From contig JAHDHQ010000011.1 of the NCBI GenBank assembly GCA_020631235.1, positions 1-64,000 on the forward strand: a stretch of 64,000 nt of DNA. Reading direction: 5' to 3'. A model generated the notes under the pieces. It saw only the letters and a list, made by a program, of their open reading frames with translations. It was not told the origin of the DNA and ran no database searches. Shown here one piece after another: positions 8,868-18,735 of the stretch (within the stretch, counting starts at the first letter, position 1; the number at the start of each line of letters is the position of its first letter). The position numbers and the translations under genes were made by a program. This DNA comes from Saprospiraceae bacterium. Lineage in GTDB: Bacteria; Bacteroidota; Bacteroidia; Chitinophagales; Saprospiraceae.

Positions 8868-9696
8868 GACACAGGCAAACTTTGCGAGCAGCGCTAAAGA
8901 TGTTCTACGATTCAGACGTACAAAATCTTTGAGACCGTTCATTAGAGATTATGGACTAAGGTTATTGGCTCAGTTTGTAAAAGCGCCCCAAATTCCTAGA
9001 TTAATTTTTTTATCGTTCCATTTTACTTTCGAAGAGGATAGAGAAAATTTAAGGCGGATATTGAAGTTTTTATCTAAACACTTTGAATTCATAAGTTATA
9101 GTGAAGCCGTACAAAAATGGAAAGACAAAAACTTTAATAAAAATTACGTTTGCTTTTCATCAGATGATGGCTTTGCAAATTATACCATTGCAGCGGAAGT
9201 AATGAAAGAATTTGGTGCTACAGGTATGGTTTTTATTTGCCCATCGATGATTGGAGAAACAAACAGAGAAAAATTGGCTTCATTTAATGCTAATCGGCTA
9301 AACGGACCTAGCATGCCTTTTCTCAGTTGGAATCAAATTGATGAACTGGCTAAACAAGGGCATGAGTTTGGTAACCACACATTTTCTCATTTTAATCAGG
9401 CGGATATTAGTCAAGCAGAATCGCACACAGAAATTGTAAAAACACATGAAATAATACAAGCACGACTGGGTACTTGTAATCACTTTGCCTGGCCGTATGG
9501 AAAACCAAATCGAATAAGACCTGAAACCATAAAGTTTGTGTATGATTTAGGATATGATTCTGTTGCGTCTACAGTCAGAGGTTACTACTCAAAGGATGTA
9601 ACCAATGAACAAGATTATATTTTGAGAAATAATTTCGAACCTTTTTGGCCAATAAGCCATGTGAAGTATTTTTCATTGACCCAAAAATTTCAATGA
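8860..9696 (+). CDS. Polysaccharide deacetylase family protein (NodB-like)
   Basis: This 278-residue carbohydrate esterase 4 type protein would remove acetyl groups from N-acetylated sugars. The metal-binding acidic motif is SDDG (residues 101-104, usually written TFDDG). The metal histidines are in GNHTFSH (His173, His177). A late catalytic His is not obvious. It has no signal peptide. It lies between two sulfotransferase-linked genes and ends with an ATGA overlap into the polymerase gene. Removing acetyl groups would expose amines that could be N-sulfated by a neighbour, but this is inference. Confidence 0.8.
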   Translation: MSKTQANFASSAKDVLRFRRTKSLRPFIRDYGLRLLAQFVKAPQIPRLIFLSFHFTFEEDRENLRRILKFLSKHFEFISYSEAVQKWKDKNFNKNYVCFSSDDGFANYTIAAEVMKEFGATGMVFICPSMIGETNREKLASFNANRLNGPSMPFLSWNQIDELAKQGHEFGNHTFSHFNQADISQAESHTEIVKTHEIIQARLGTCNHFAWPYGKPNRIRPETIKFVYDLGYDSVASTVRGYYSKDVTNEQDYILRNNFEPFWPISHVKYFSLTQKFQ

Positions 9697-10991
9697 AGCA
9701 AGGATTTCCTCGATATAAACTGTTTGGATATTTTTTAATGTTCTGTTTGATTTCAAGTTCTCGTTTTTGGGAATTTAGTTCATCGGACACACATGACATT
9801 GATGCTCTTCCATGGATTGTGTTTGCTGTACGTATTGTCCCGCTATTAATTATTTTGGGCATTTTGTTTTTTGATGACATCTTAAATGGCTTTAAAGGCT
9901 TACTGAGCTTGAGAAAACATTATTTTTTAGTCTTGTCAATATATCTGTTAAGCTCTTTTATTTCTAGTTTGACTGTATATGGTGAAATATACTCAGCTTG
10001 GAAAACAACCGAATTAATAATCATTACTTATTTAGGTGCTCACGTGTATGCCTATGTAAAAACAGTCGACAAAAAACAAATCGCTTTTTTATTGAGGAAT
10101 TATTTTAACGTTGTTGTGCTCTTTGCAATAGCTACCATTATCTCCAGTATCATCTATTTTGATATTGCATTTCGCTTTAGTTATTATCAAATGGAATCCG
10201 TATTTCCCCCGATGAACTCCAATGCCTTAGGTTTTTTTGCTTTAGGATCTTTAATGTACTTTTATTTTGTTCCTTTTAAAAACACCGCACTAAAGTATGT
10301 CTCAATAGGTGTTTTTTTCGCCTTGTTTTTTTTATCCTTATCCAGAACTTCCTACATAGCGTTTTTCATATTGGTTGGTTTATTCGTTCTGAGAAATGTG
10401 ATCACTTTGTTACGTGATCAGCGAATTAGTAAATTGAGACTAACTGGATTTGCTCTGGTTTTTATCGTGTCTTCAGCCTTTGTTGTTATGAACGGAGAGG
10501 CACTCCTAGAAAGCGTTACCAAAGGCCAATCAACAGAAGAACTTTCTGAAATGTCTCACCGGGTATTTACTTGGCAAGCAGCTACTTTATCCATTAAAAA
10601 ACGTCCGATTTTTGGTTATGGCCTCGTGGCTGAAACAAGAAAACTAGTAGATAAATATCCAAGCATAGTGACTTATAAGAGTGATAGTATTGGTAACGTA
10701 CACAGTAGTATATTTGAGTGTTTATTGGCTTCTGGGTTTGTTGGCGCTTTACCCTATTTGTTGAGCTTAGTTTACTTTTTTATTCGTTCTTCATGGTTTA
10801 TAGTCTTTGGCAAAATGAAAGGAAATATAAATAACATTCACCTTTTTGCATGTTCATTTATGATAGTCATGTTTTTTAGGATGATTACGGGGAGTGCGCT
10901 GACATTAGTGTCATTTGAGTTCATCACATTAGTATTGTTATATGCGACAAAAAGCTTTCCTTGGCAAATGAAACTTTCGTATGATAAATAG
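9693..10991 (+). CDS. O-antigen ligase/polymerase-like membrane protein (Wzy-like)
   Basis: This protein of about 432 residues has 10-12 predicted membrane spans and a large soluble loop near the C-terminal half (from about MSHRVFTWQAATLSIKKRP). That loop carries the IFGYG turn typical of the O-antigen ligase/Wzy superfamily. It would polymerise lipid-linked repeats at the periplasmic face. I chose ATG 9693 because it makes the ATGA overlap with the upstream stop. A TTG at 9645 would add 16 residues inside the previous gene. Polymerase and ligase cannot be separated by sequence alone. The locus context favours polymerase. Confidence 0.8.
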   Translation: MKQGFPRYKLFGYFLMFCLISSSRFWEFSSSDTHDIDALPWIVFAVRIVPLLIILGILFFDDILNGFKGLLSLRKHYFLVLSIYLLSSFISSLTVYGEIYSAWKTTELIIITYLGAHVYAYVKTVDKKQIAFLLRNYFNVVVLFAIATIISSIIYFDIAFRFSYYQMESVFPPMNSNALGFFALGSLMYFYFVPFKNTALKYVSIGVFFALFFLSLSRTSYIAFFILVGLFVLRNVITLLRDQRISKLRLTGFALVFIVSSAFVVMNGEALLESVTKGQSTEELSEMSHRVFTWQAATLSIKKRPIFGYGLVAETRKLVDKYPSIVTYKSDSIGNVHSSIFECLLASGFVGALPYLLSLVYFFIRSSWFIVFGKMKGNINNIHLFACSFMIVMFFRMITGSALTLVSFEFITLVLLYATKSFPWQMKLSYDK

Positions 10992-11868
10992 GATCATTAA
11001 GGTTGCAAAAAAAAGCAAGTTTGTTCGTTGGGTCAGACAACGATTCCCCTCCCTTTTCCTATTTTTAGTGATTAAACCACTAAATCTTTTTCGATTTAAG
11101 AACGAAAAGAACTTTTTGAAAGGCACACTAAAAGCAAATAACGCTAAACCGAGTCTACTTCTTTTTACAACACATAAATGCGCTTCGACCTATACATCTA
11201 AAATAATTAAAGAACTAAGTGAAGCAGAAGCTTACAAGGTGGTGGATATTGAAGCATATCTAGCCTTAACCGAACGCGCAGTTCCCGATTTTTATCACCA
11301 TAAGGATCACTTAAAGCTACTGGATAAACCAAAAGGTTTTTTCATAGGGCCGCTTAGGTATTTTGCTGATTTTGAATTCTTAAAAAAGTATAAAATTGTG
11401 TTGGTTTTAAGAGACCCACGAGATGTGTTAACTTCCTATTATTACTCAAAACTATATAGTCATATTGTCATTAATAAAAAATTTAAAGCAGAGCGTGAAT
11501 ACTATAAAAATCATACTATCGATGAATTTGTAATCGAAATGTTGCCCGAGATTAAACAGCGATATCAGCAATTTATTAGGTACATACTCCCTTTAAAAAA
11601 CTGCATTAATCTGCCTTACGAATTATTAGTTACGGATTTTCAATGTTGGTTACAATCATTATCAGAATTCACTGCATTGAACAATGAAAAAGCTCTAAGT
11701 AAGCTGAAATCGGAAGCTAACTTTAAAGTCAAAAAAGAAGATAAGTTTTCACAAATAAGAAATATCACTCCTGGTGATTATAAAAACAAATTGCAAAAGA
11801 AAACAATCAGGATACTAAATGAAAGCCTTAAAGAGGTATTAGAAACACTAAACTACCATGTCGATTAA
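10981..11868 (+). CDS. PAPS-dependent-type sulfotransferase (4 of 4)
   Basis: This 295-residue protein has a basic N-terminal 50 residues (hydrophobic stretch around FPSLFLFLVIKPLNLF). It then has a PAPS loop FTTHKCASTYT (residues 62-72) and a second motif VLRDPRDVLTS (142-152). The Lys-Cys-Ala-Ser-Thr form of the loop separates it from the other three. The N-terminal hydrophobic patch may be a membrane association helix. It overlaps the polymerase gene by 11 nt and the next glycosyltransferase by 11 nt. Confidence 0.82.
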   Translation: MINRIIKVAKKSKFVRWVRQRFPSLFLFLVIKPLNLFRFKNEKNFLKGTLKANNAKPSLLLFTTHKCASTYTSKIIKELSEAEAYKVVDIEAYLALTERAVPDFYHHKDHLKLLDKPKGFFIGPLRYFADFEFLKKYKIVLVLRDPRDVLTSYYYSKLYSHIVINKKFKAEREYYKNHTIDEFVIEMLPEIKQRYQQFIRYILPLKNCINLPYELLVTDFQCWLQSLSEFTALNNEKALSKLKSEANFKVKKEDKFSQIRNITPGDYKNKLQKKTIRILNESLKEVLETLNYHVD

Positions 11869-13003
11869 AGTATTAAACATAACTGAAGAGGGTAGAGGTG
11901 GTGGACCTTTAAATCGAATTGTTCAAGTTGCACATGAGCTTAAATCACATGACATAGAAACAATAGTCGTATTTCCCCTTAAGAATTCAAAAGGGTTCAA
12001 AGAAAAACTGACAAAGAAAGAAGTAAACTTTAAGCAAATAAGATTACACAGATTAACAAAAGATATAAAGCATCTATTAAAATACATCTTGTTGTTTCCA
12101 TTTGAGATTGCTGCTATAAAAAGAATAATTAAAAAGGAAGACATCGACATTGTTCACTGCAATGGTGCATGGCAAATAAAAGGGATTATTGCATCATATT
12201 TTAGCAACACAAAATCGCTTTGGCACATGAACGATAGTCAATCGGCCAGATTGGTGCAGTGGTTATTTAAGTGGATGAGCCCACTCTCAGATGGATTTAT
12301 TTTTGCTTCCAATCGTACATTTAGCTATTATAAAAACTTAAATAAAAACATAGATAAAAAAACCTCAATTCTAGCTCAAGCACCTGTAAATTTTGAAAAG
12401 TTTGACATTAAAACTGCATCAGTATTGCAAGAGTACCATGGAAAGAAAATACTCAGTGTTGGTTATATCAATGAAAACAAGGGTTTTCATAAACTAATTA
12501 AAGCTTTTCATGAGACACAGAAGCACTTTACCGATGAAACCCATTTATTTATCGTGGGAACAGTTTTTCCAAACCAACAAACCTATCAAGATAAACTGAC
12601 CAAAATGGTTGAAGATTTAGGACTTGACAACGTACACTTCTTAGGGTATAGATCTGATATTGCTGAGCTTCAAAATGCGGTAGATTTATATGTTTGTTGT
12701 TCAGATTTTGAAGCAAGTCCAATATCAGTTTGGGAGGCCTTAGCTTGCGGAAATCCCGTTTTAGCTACAGATGTTGGAGACATAGGACATCTTTTTAAAG
12801 GAAAAGAACTGATTAAAGTAGTAGATATCAATGATGTGACTTCATTAGCAAAAGAGATGCAAGCTTTATTGGAGCAAAAACCAACATTGGAAAATCAAAA
12901 AGAATTAAGATTAAGTGCCAAAAAACATTTTGCATTAAGCAAAAATGTAATGGCACACGTTAATATTTATGAAGGATTAATTAATGCTAAGCATAGCAAG
13001 TAA
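11858..13003 (+). CDS. Glycosyltransferase family 4
   Basis: This 381-residue GT-B enzyme has an N-terminal GGGPLNRIVQVAHEL donor/acceptor loop. Its C-terminal domain carries the EX7E motif in FEASPISVWE followed by ALACGNPVLATDVG. It probably adds one sugar to the lipid-linked repeat at the cytoplasmic face. It is the last gene before a 67-nt gap that holds a new promoter box, so it may end the first transcription unit. Donor and linkage cannot be told. Confidence 0.88.
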   Translation: MSIKVLNITEEGRGGGPLNRIVQVAHELKSHDIETIVVFPLKNSKGFKEKLTKKEVNFKQIRLHRLTKDIKHLLKYILLFPFEIAAIKRIIKKEDIDIVHCNGAWQIKGIIASYFSNTKSLWHMNDSQSARLVQWLFKWMSPLSDGFIFASNRTFSYYKNLNKNIDKKTSILAQAPVNFEKFDIKTASVLQEYHGKKILSVGYINENKGFHKLIKAFHETQKHFTDETHLFIVGTVFPNQQTYQDKLTKMVEDLGLDNVHFLGYRSDIAELQNAVDLYVCCSDFEASPISVWEALACGNPVLATDVGDIGHLFKGKELIKVVDINDVTSLAKEMQALLEQKPTLENQKELRLSAKKHFALSKNVMAHVNIYEGLINAKHSK

Positions 13004-13043
13004 TGAAGCAAAAATATTTATATATCAAATCGTTATATATTAA

Positions 13044-13051
13044 TACTTTTG
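13044..13051 (+). promoter_or_regulatory. Internal promoter -7 box (TACTTTTG)
   Basis: TACTTTTG matches TAnnTTTG exactly and lies 19 nt before the ATG of the SDR gene, in the only sizeable gap (67 nt) between 3320 and 20439. The region upstream is very AT-rich. A -33 TTTG is not clear. It suggests that the nucleotide-sugar genes from 13071 can be transcribed separately from the sulfation genes. Confidence 0.5.
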
Positions 13052-13070
13052 TGATTGTATAAATAGTAAT

Positions 13071-14123
13071 ATGAAGAAGTTATTGGTAACAGGTTCATCC
13101 GGATTAATAGGATCTGAAGTATGCATTCATTTTGGAAATAAAGGATGGGAGGTTCACGGAATAGATAATAATCAACGTGCTGTGTTTTTTGGACCTAAAG
13201 GGGATACAAGATGGAATCAACACCGACTGGAAAAGGCATTAAATAACTTTAAACATCATGAACTCGACATTAGAGATAGAGATGGAGTTTTAAATATAAT
13301 AAAGGAAATTAGGCCGGATGCGATTGTGCATACAGCAGCGCAACCAAGTCATGATAGAGCGGCAGACATTCCATTTCAAGATTTTGATACAAATGCAGTA
13401 GGCACACTTAATTTACTGGAGTCAACAAGACGCTATTCCACACAAATCCCGTTTGTACACCTTTCTACAAACAAGGTTTATGGAGATGCACCTAATGAAA
13501 TAGACTTAGTCGAACTAGATACACGATATGATTATGCGGATAAAACCTACGAACACGGAATACCGGAGACGTTTCGCATTGACCAAACAAAACACTCTTT
13601 ATTTGGATCATCTAAGGTTGCAGCGGATATAAGTGTGCAGGAGTATGGACGCTATTTTGATATGCCAACCGCTTGTCTCAGAGGTGGTTGCCTAACTGGA
13701 CCCAATCACAGTGGGGTCGAACTTCATGGATTTTTGAGCTATTTAATCAAATGCAATTTAGAAGAAAAAGAATACACAATCTTTGGATATAAAGGTAAAC
13801 AGGTGCGTGACAATATCCACTCACAAGATGTAGCTAAGTTTATTGAAGCTTTTATAGATGCACCAAGAGTAGCCGAGGTCTATAATTTAGGGGGAGGAAA
13901 AGACAATACTTGTTCCATACTTGAAGCATTTCAAATTATATCTGATATCTCAGGCATTCCTATGAAATATAAATATGATGATCAAAATAGAATAGGAGAC
14001 CATATTTGTTATTATTCTGATTTGCGAAAAATGCGGGCACATTACCCTAATTGGGATTTAACTAAATCTTTGGAAGACATCTTTACTGAAATTTATACTT
14101 CTTGGAAGACAAGAATACATTAA
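13071..14123 (+). CDS. Extended SDR, CDP-paratose 2-epimerase-like NAD-dependent epimerase
   Basis: This 350-residue nucleotide-sugar epimerase/dehydratase has the NAD-binding GSSGLIG (residues 8-14), [12 protein letters not shown], and [11 protein letters not shown]. The later blocks [19 protein letters not shown] and [13 protein letters not shown] are characteristic of the CDP-paratose/CDP-tyvelose epimerase-like branch. The usual catalytic YxxxK appears here as FGSSK (Phe178, Lys182), so the catalytic tyrosine is replaced. No other CDP-sugar genes are present, so its real substrate is open. It overlaps the next gene by 22 nt. Confidence 0.85.
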   Translation: MKKLLVTGSSGLIGSEVCIHFGNKGWEVHGIDNNQRAVFFGPKGDTRWNQHRLEKALNNFKHHELDIRDRDGVLNIIKEIRPDAIVHTAAQPSHDRAADIPFQDFDTNAVGTLNLLESTRRYSTQIPFVHLSTNKVYGDAPNEIDLVELDTRYDYADKTYEHGIPETFRIDQTKHSLFGSSKVAADISVQEYGRYFDMPTACLRGGCLTGPNHSGVELHGFLSYLIKCNLEEKEYTIFGYKGKQVRDNIHSQDVAKFIEAFIDAPRVAEVYNLGGGKDNTCSILEAFQIISDISGIPMKYKYDDQNRIGDHICYYSDLRKMRAHYPNWDLTKSLEDIFTEIYTSWKTRIH

Positions 14124-15280
14124 GTGTAACCATTGTTGATCGCAATTATCCTCCAAACAAAAGTATAATTGCAGAGTCAGCAAGTGATTTGGCCAAGTTT
14201 TTAGTGGCTAATAAAATTGATGTACAAGTTGTGCACACTGATGGTAAATACCAAGGTGGTGGATCAACTGGAGAGATCGTAGGTAATACTCATCAAGTAT
14301 CTTCTGTATACAATGGTAAGAATAAAGTAATTAGGTTGTTTAGTAGCCTGATAGAAGGTTATAGATTAATGCGCACCGCAAGAAAAATAAATAAAGGTGT
14401 AATCATTGTCATGACCAGTCCACCACTGTTAAATTTTTGGGCATCAAGAATGTTGCATGCTAAAAATACACCTTGGATTTTTTGGAGCATGGATCTTTTC
14501 CCTGAAGCATTTGTGGCAGGAAATTTAATTGCTAAAGAAAACTTATTGTACAAATTCTTTTTTAAGCAAACGTATAAGAATCCTCCAAATGGGTTAATTG
14601 CTCTAGGAAATATTCAATCAACATATATTCAAACATCATTTAAAAAATCTATTCCCGATGTGATTTTACCTTGTGGTGTTATAGTCAACAAGAAGAAAAC
14701 TAAAGAACAAAAAACTACAAAACCTCTATGGAGGAATGATGATCAAAAAATTTATTTGGGTTATATAGGTAATCTTGGTGAGGCTCATTCGGTTTCTTTC
14801 TTAAAGTCGGTTATTGATAACTTTGATAGAGAGAAACAAACTTTGATTTTAGTTGTGTATGGAGCAAAAGCCTCGCAAATAATCAGCTACATTGATCAAA
14901 ATGACCCACAAATTATTTTGTTGGATTTTGTACCAAGAGAACACTTAGCTTTTATTGACATACATTTGGTTTCTTTAAAACCAGAATGGGTAAATGTTTG
15001 TGTTCCATCTAAATTAGTAAGTGCGGTGCACAGTGAGTCTATTTTTCTATTTTATGGAATTAAAGAGTGTGATAGTTGGCAATTATTGCAAAAGGCTGGT
15101 TGGATTATTGAAAAGTCGGATAATGATGAAAGAAATATAGCCAGGTTTTTTACTAATATTGACAGCCAACAAATTGATCAAAAAAGAAAAGAAGCAATGG
15201 TACTTTCACAAAGTTTAGAGGAAAACACAAAAGAATCCTACCAAAATATTTTATCACTAATAGAAAACATCCTTTTATGA
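14102..15280 (+). CDS. Glycosyltransferase, WcaI/WbuB-like GT4
   Basis: This 392-residue GT-B protein has an N-terminal [33 protein letters not shown] and [15 protein letters not shown]. These resemble the WcaI/WbuB group of GT4 enzymes. The C-terminal half has [10 protein letters not shown] and the VPSKLVSA segment. The usual GT4 EX7E motif is degenerate. The start is TTG 14102, inside the end of the SDR gene, because no ATG precedes the conserved N-terminus. It ends in an ATGA overlap with the mannose-1-phosphate guanylyltransferase gene. Confidence 0.78.
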   Translation: MEDKNTLSVTIVDRNYPPNKSIIAESASDLAKFLVANKIDVQVVHTDGKYQGGGSTGEIVGNTHQVSSVYNGKNKVIRLFSSLIEGYRLMRTARKINKGVIIVMTSPPLLNFWASRMLHAKNTPWIFWSMDLFPEAFVAGNLIAKENLLYKFFFKQTYKNPPNGLIALGNIQSTYIQTSFKKSIPDVILPCGVIVNKKKTKEQKTTKPLWRNDDQKIYLGYIGNLGEAHSVSFLKSVIDNFDREKQTLILVVYGAKASQIISYIDQNDPQIILLDFVPREHLAFIDIHLVSLKPEWVNVCVPSKLVSAVHSESIFLFYGIKECDSWQLLQKAGWIIEKSDNDERNIARFFTNIDSQQIDQKRKEAMVLSQSLEENTKESYQNILSLIENILL

Positions 15281-16353
15281 ACCCATCAAACACATACATA
15301 GCCATTATGGCCGGAGGAGTAGGATCAAGATTTTGGCCCTATTCCAGAGAGATGAGACCCAAACAATTTCTTGATATTTTAAACGTAGGAAAATCACTCA
15401 TTCGATTGACTTTCGAAAGATTTTTGAATCTAGTAGAACCAGACCACATCTTTGTACTTACCAATGAAAAATACAGAGACTTAGTCAAGGAGCACCTACC
15501 TGAGATTCCCAATGAAAACATCATAGGCGAACCATCGAGAAACAATACAGCTCCTTGCATTGCCTATACTGCATTAAAGCTAAAACAACTTAATCCAGAA
15601 GCTTCTATGGTGGTTGCCCCTTCTGATCATGTTATTTTGAAGGAAACAGTTTTCCTAAATAAAATTAAAGATGCCCTAAACTATGCAGAAAATAATGATG
15701 CTTTAGTTACACTCGGCATTGAACCCACTAGACCTGATACTGGATATGGATACATAAAAAGGATGGGGGACAATCTCGGTAGTGATACCTATAAAGTAGA
15801 ACGATTTACAGAAAAACCCGATAAATCAACGGCGAGCGCCTTTTTAGCTGAAGGATCTTATCTATGGAATGCAGGTATATTTATTTGGAAAGCCAAGAAC
15901 ATCATCGCTTCATTTAATCAAAACGCTAAACAAATTGTAGACAAACTTTCTGAAGACTTATCTAAGTTCAATACCCTAGACGAAAAAGAATACATTAATC
16001 AGGTTTACCCACAAACCGATTCGATTTCGATAGATTATGCCATATTAGAAAAAGCGGAAAATGTCTTTACTATTCCTGCAGACATCGCATGGTCTGATCT
16101 TGGAACTTGGTCCTCCTTACATGCTTATCTTGACAAAGACGAACAAGGAAATGTATGTTCTAAAAATCCAATGAAACTTTATAATGTTCAAAATAGTTTA
16201 GTAAAAATTCCTGATGGAAAAATGCTGGTAGCTAAAGATTTGGACGGTTATTTTATCATTGATGACGGAGAAGTTTTATTGATATATCCCAAGGAAGAAG
16301 AACAAGCGATAAAACAGGTACGATCATCCATTGAAGACGAAAAATTCTTATAA
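15277..16353 (+). CDS. manC: Mannose-1-phosphate guanylyltransferase
   Basis: This 358-residue enzyme makes GDP-mannose from mannose-1-phosphate and GTP. The signature GGVGSRFWPYSREMRPKQFL is at residues 13-32. VVAPSDH, ERFTEKP and YLWNAGIFIWKA follow. It has only the nucleotidyltransferase domain and no C-terminal phosphomannose isomerase, which is common in Bacteroidetes. GDP-mannose would feed the neighbouring GT4 enzymes, so the polymer probably contains mannose or a sugar derived from it. Confidence 0.93.
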   Translation: MNPSNTYIAIMAGGVGSRFWPYSREMRPKQFLDILNVGKSLIRLTFERFLNLVEPDHIFVLTNEKYRDLVKEHLPEIPNENIIGEPSRNNTAPCIAYTALKLKQLNPEASMVVAPSDHVILKETVFLNKIKDALNYAENNDALVTLGIEPTRPDTGYGYIKRMGDNLGSDTYKVERFTEKPDKSTASAFLAEGSYLWNAGIFIWKAKNIIASFNQNAKQIVDKLSEDLSKFNTLDEKEYINQVYPQTDSISIDYAILEKAENVFTIPADIAWSDLGTWSSLHAYLDKDEQGNVCSKNPMKLYNVQNSLVKIPDGKMLVAKDLDGYFIIDDGEVLLIYPKEEEQAIKQVRSSIEDEKFL

Positions 16354-17477
16354 TTAAACCCTCCAAAAAACATATAGCCATTGTTGCCAACACCAGTTGG
16401 AACATCCATAATTTTCGGCAAAATGTCTTGGACATACTGAAAACAAACGGACACCCGATAACGGTCATTGCTCCTGAAGATAAGTACACAAAAAAGTTAA
16501 CTGGACAGGACGGAGTGCATTTTATACCGCTAAAAAAACTGGATAGAGATACAACAAATATTAGAGCAAATTGGCAATTGTACAAAGAATTTAAAAGTAT
16601 CTATAATCAGGTAAAACCTGATTTGATTTTGCATTATACAAGTAAACCCATCATATTTGGAGGTAGGGCTGCTCATCAATTAAACATTCCTTCCATAGCC
16701 ATAATAACTGGCTTAGGTTATGCCTTCATTCGCAAAGGCTGGTTGCAATGGATAACAAGAAGACTTTACAAAAGCGCAGCGAAATACCACAAAACTTTTG
16801 TGTTTGAAAATAAAGACGACCTCCAATTATTTGAAGACCATTTCATCGAGAAAAGTCAAGGCATGGCCATTAAAGGTTGTGGAGTAGATGTCGATTATTT
16901 TAAATCAAAAAAACATATCGAGTCTGAAGATGTACAATTTACATTTGTCGGAAGGTTGCTGAAAGACAAAGGTATTAGAGAGTTTGTAGAAGCAGCTAAA
17001 CTCTTAAAAGATAAGGAAAACATAAAGTTTAACATAGTAGGAGAGCTCGACGAAGAAAATCCATCACAAATTTCAAAGTCAGATTTATTACAATGGATTA
17101 ATGAGGATCTAATTAGCTATTTTGATTTTAAAGATGACATACGCCCAATATTAGAAAAAGCAAGTTGTGTGGTTTTACCGTCCTATCGTGAAGGAATGCC
17201 AAGAACCATTTTAGAAGCTATGTCTATGGCTAAACCCGTGATAGTTAGTGATGTGCCTGGTTGCAGAGAAACAGTCATAGATGGTGTAAATGGATTTATT
17301 TGTGATGTAAAAAGTGGTCCAAGCTTAAAAAATGCCATGAATAAATTTTTAGCGCTAGATAAAAATCAGCAAATGGAAATGGGGAAAAAAGGAAGGGCGA
17401 TGATTTTAGACGGATTTAGTTCGACCCAAATTGCCGAGAAAATATTTACCATCATTCAGCAAAACGCCATTGTCTAG
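16353..17477 (+). CDS. Glycosyltransferase family 4, PglA/WbpH-like
   Basis: The frame starting at a TTG at 16428 lacks the first beta strand. Reading upstream adds KKHIAIVANTSWNIHNFRQN, the classic GT4 N-terminus, so the true start is at or near an ATT at 16353, overlapping the manC stop. The resulting protein is about 374 residues. It has IAIITGLGYAF, a basic RKGWLQWITRRLYK, and the EX7E motif EGMPRTILE followed by AMSMAKPVIVSDVPGCRE. These are features of GalNAc/GlcNAc-transferring GT4 enzymes. The non-ATG start is the odd point. Confidence 0.85.
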   Translation: MKPSKKHIAIVANTSWNIHNFRQNVLDILKTNGHPITVIAPEDKYTKKLTGQDGVHFIPLKKLDRDTTNIRANWQLYKEFKSIYNQVKPDLILHYTSKPIIFGGRAAHQLNIPSIAIITGLGYAFIRKGWLQWITRRLYKSAAKYHKTFVFENKDDLQLFEDHFIEKSQGMAIKGCGVDVDYFKSKKHIESEDVQFTFVGRLLKDKGIREFVEAAKLLKDKENIKFNIVGELDEENPSQISKSDLLQWINEDLISYFDFKDDIRPILEKASCVVLPSYREGMPRTILEAMSMAKPVIVSDVPGCRETVIDGVNGFICDVKSGPSLKNAMNKFLALDKNQQMEMGKKGRAMILDGFSSTQIAEKIFTIIQQNAIV

Positions 17478-18735
17478 ACCTGTTCTTCTCATCCATTATT
17501 ACTATCCACCTATTGCATCTATAGGAGTTATCAGAAATTATGAGATGTCAAAACAATGGGCAAATTGGTCTGATCTTGTCCAAGTTCTAACGACATCTAA
17601 TGCTCGAATACTAACTAATGAATTACGCTCAATCCCCGATAAAATACAGCGGAACGAACTTCCTACTAAAGATTATCGATCATCAGGTCGTCAAACAAAT
17701 AGTAATCATTTTAGTGAATCAAAAAAACAATCTTGGTTTAGACAATTAGCCATAAAAGCAATTAACTCCTTTCCATTTTTACCGATTGTGGGCGAAGGAG
17801 GACGTCAATACATTACTACTGGCATAAAGGAAGGAAGAAAATTTTTAAATCAAAACCCTAAAGCCATCATTTATTCTTCTTTTAGACCTTACGCCGATCA
17901 TTTAATCGCACATAAACTAAAAAAGGAATTCCCTAATTGCTTATGGATTGCAGACTTTAGAGATTTGCATTTAGACCCACTCTACAAACATTTTATTTTC
18001 GAGAAGCGACAAATAGAAGTCAACAAGCGGATCTTAAATCAGGCTGATTTAGTAACCACTGTCTCCGAAGGTTTGGCGCTACATCTCCGTAAATTATCAC
18101 AACGGGTACATGTTCTACAAGCCGGTATCGAAGAATATTTACCTAAAGAAGCCTATTCTAAATTTACCATTAGCTATACTGGTTCTTTATTTTTAAACGA
18201 ACGGGATCCAAAGCCTTTATTTAAGGCCATATCAGCGTTGTTGAAGGAAAGTAAATTGGACCCGCAATATTGTCAAATTGTGTATGCAGGCAAAGATGGA
18301 CCTATTGTTAGTGCACAAATAGAAGAATATAACTTGCAGGAAATATTTATAAACAAAGAAATGGTGACTAGAGATGAAGCTTTACACATTCAACAAAAGT
18401 CGCATTTAAACTTGCTTTTAACCGCCTCTTCGCAGGAATACTCAGGTATATTAACTGGAAAGTTTTATGAATATTTAGCGGCAGGACGCAAAATACTTTT
18501 AATCATTAAAGGGAATATGGATGAAGAGTTTAAATCACTTTTTGATCGCGATAACTTAGGTTATATATATTACACAAAAAAGAACAATATTAAAGGACTA
18601 AAAGCAAGTATATTGGAAGAATACCAACATTGGCAAAAATTCCAAAAAGCTAAATGTTTAGATATGGAAAACATAAAAAACAATTATAGTTGGCAATCTA
18701 GTTTTAATCAAATGATCGCAAAAATTGGACTATAA
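17470..18735 (+). CDS. Glycosyltransferase-like protein (GT4 type)
   Basis: This is a GT-B-like protein of about 421 residues starting SRPVLLIHYYYPPIASIGVIR. I chose TTG 17470, which overlaps the preceding stop by 8 nt and sits just before the conserved strand. An upstream ATG at 17431 would extend it inside the previous gene. It has IADFRDLHLDP, VTTVSEGLALHLRKL, YTGSLFLNERDPKPLF and LTGKFYEYLAAGRKILLII, a distant version of the GT4 donor site. It is divergent, so the enzymatic role is likely but not certain. Confidence 0.72.
   Translation: MSRPVLLIHYYYPPIASIGVIRNYEMSKQWANWSDLVQVLTTSNARILTNELRSIPDKIQRNELPTKDYRSSGRQTNSNHFSESKKQSWFRQLAIKAINSFPFLPIVGEGGRQYITTGIKEGRKFLNQNPKAIIYSSFRPYADHLIAHKLKKEFPNCLWIADFRDLHLDPLYKHFIFEKRQIEVNKRILNQADLVTTVSEGLALHLRKLSQRVHVLQAGIEEYLPKEAYSKFTISYTGSLFLNERDPKPLFKAISALLKESKLDPQYCQIVYAGKDGPIVSAQIEEYNLQEIFINKEMVTRDEALHIQQKSHLNLLLTASSQEYSGILTGKFYEYLAAGRKILLIIKGNMDEEFKSLFDRDNLGYIYYTKKNNIKGLKASILEEYQHWQKFQKAKCLDMENIKNNYSWQSSFNQMIAKIGL

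Noticed and set aside
16428-17477. GT4 gene starting at TTG 16428
   Set aside because: This start removes the conserved first strand and loop (KKHIAIVANTSWNIHNFRQN), which is in frame upstream; a start near 16353 fits the family.
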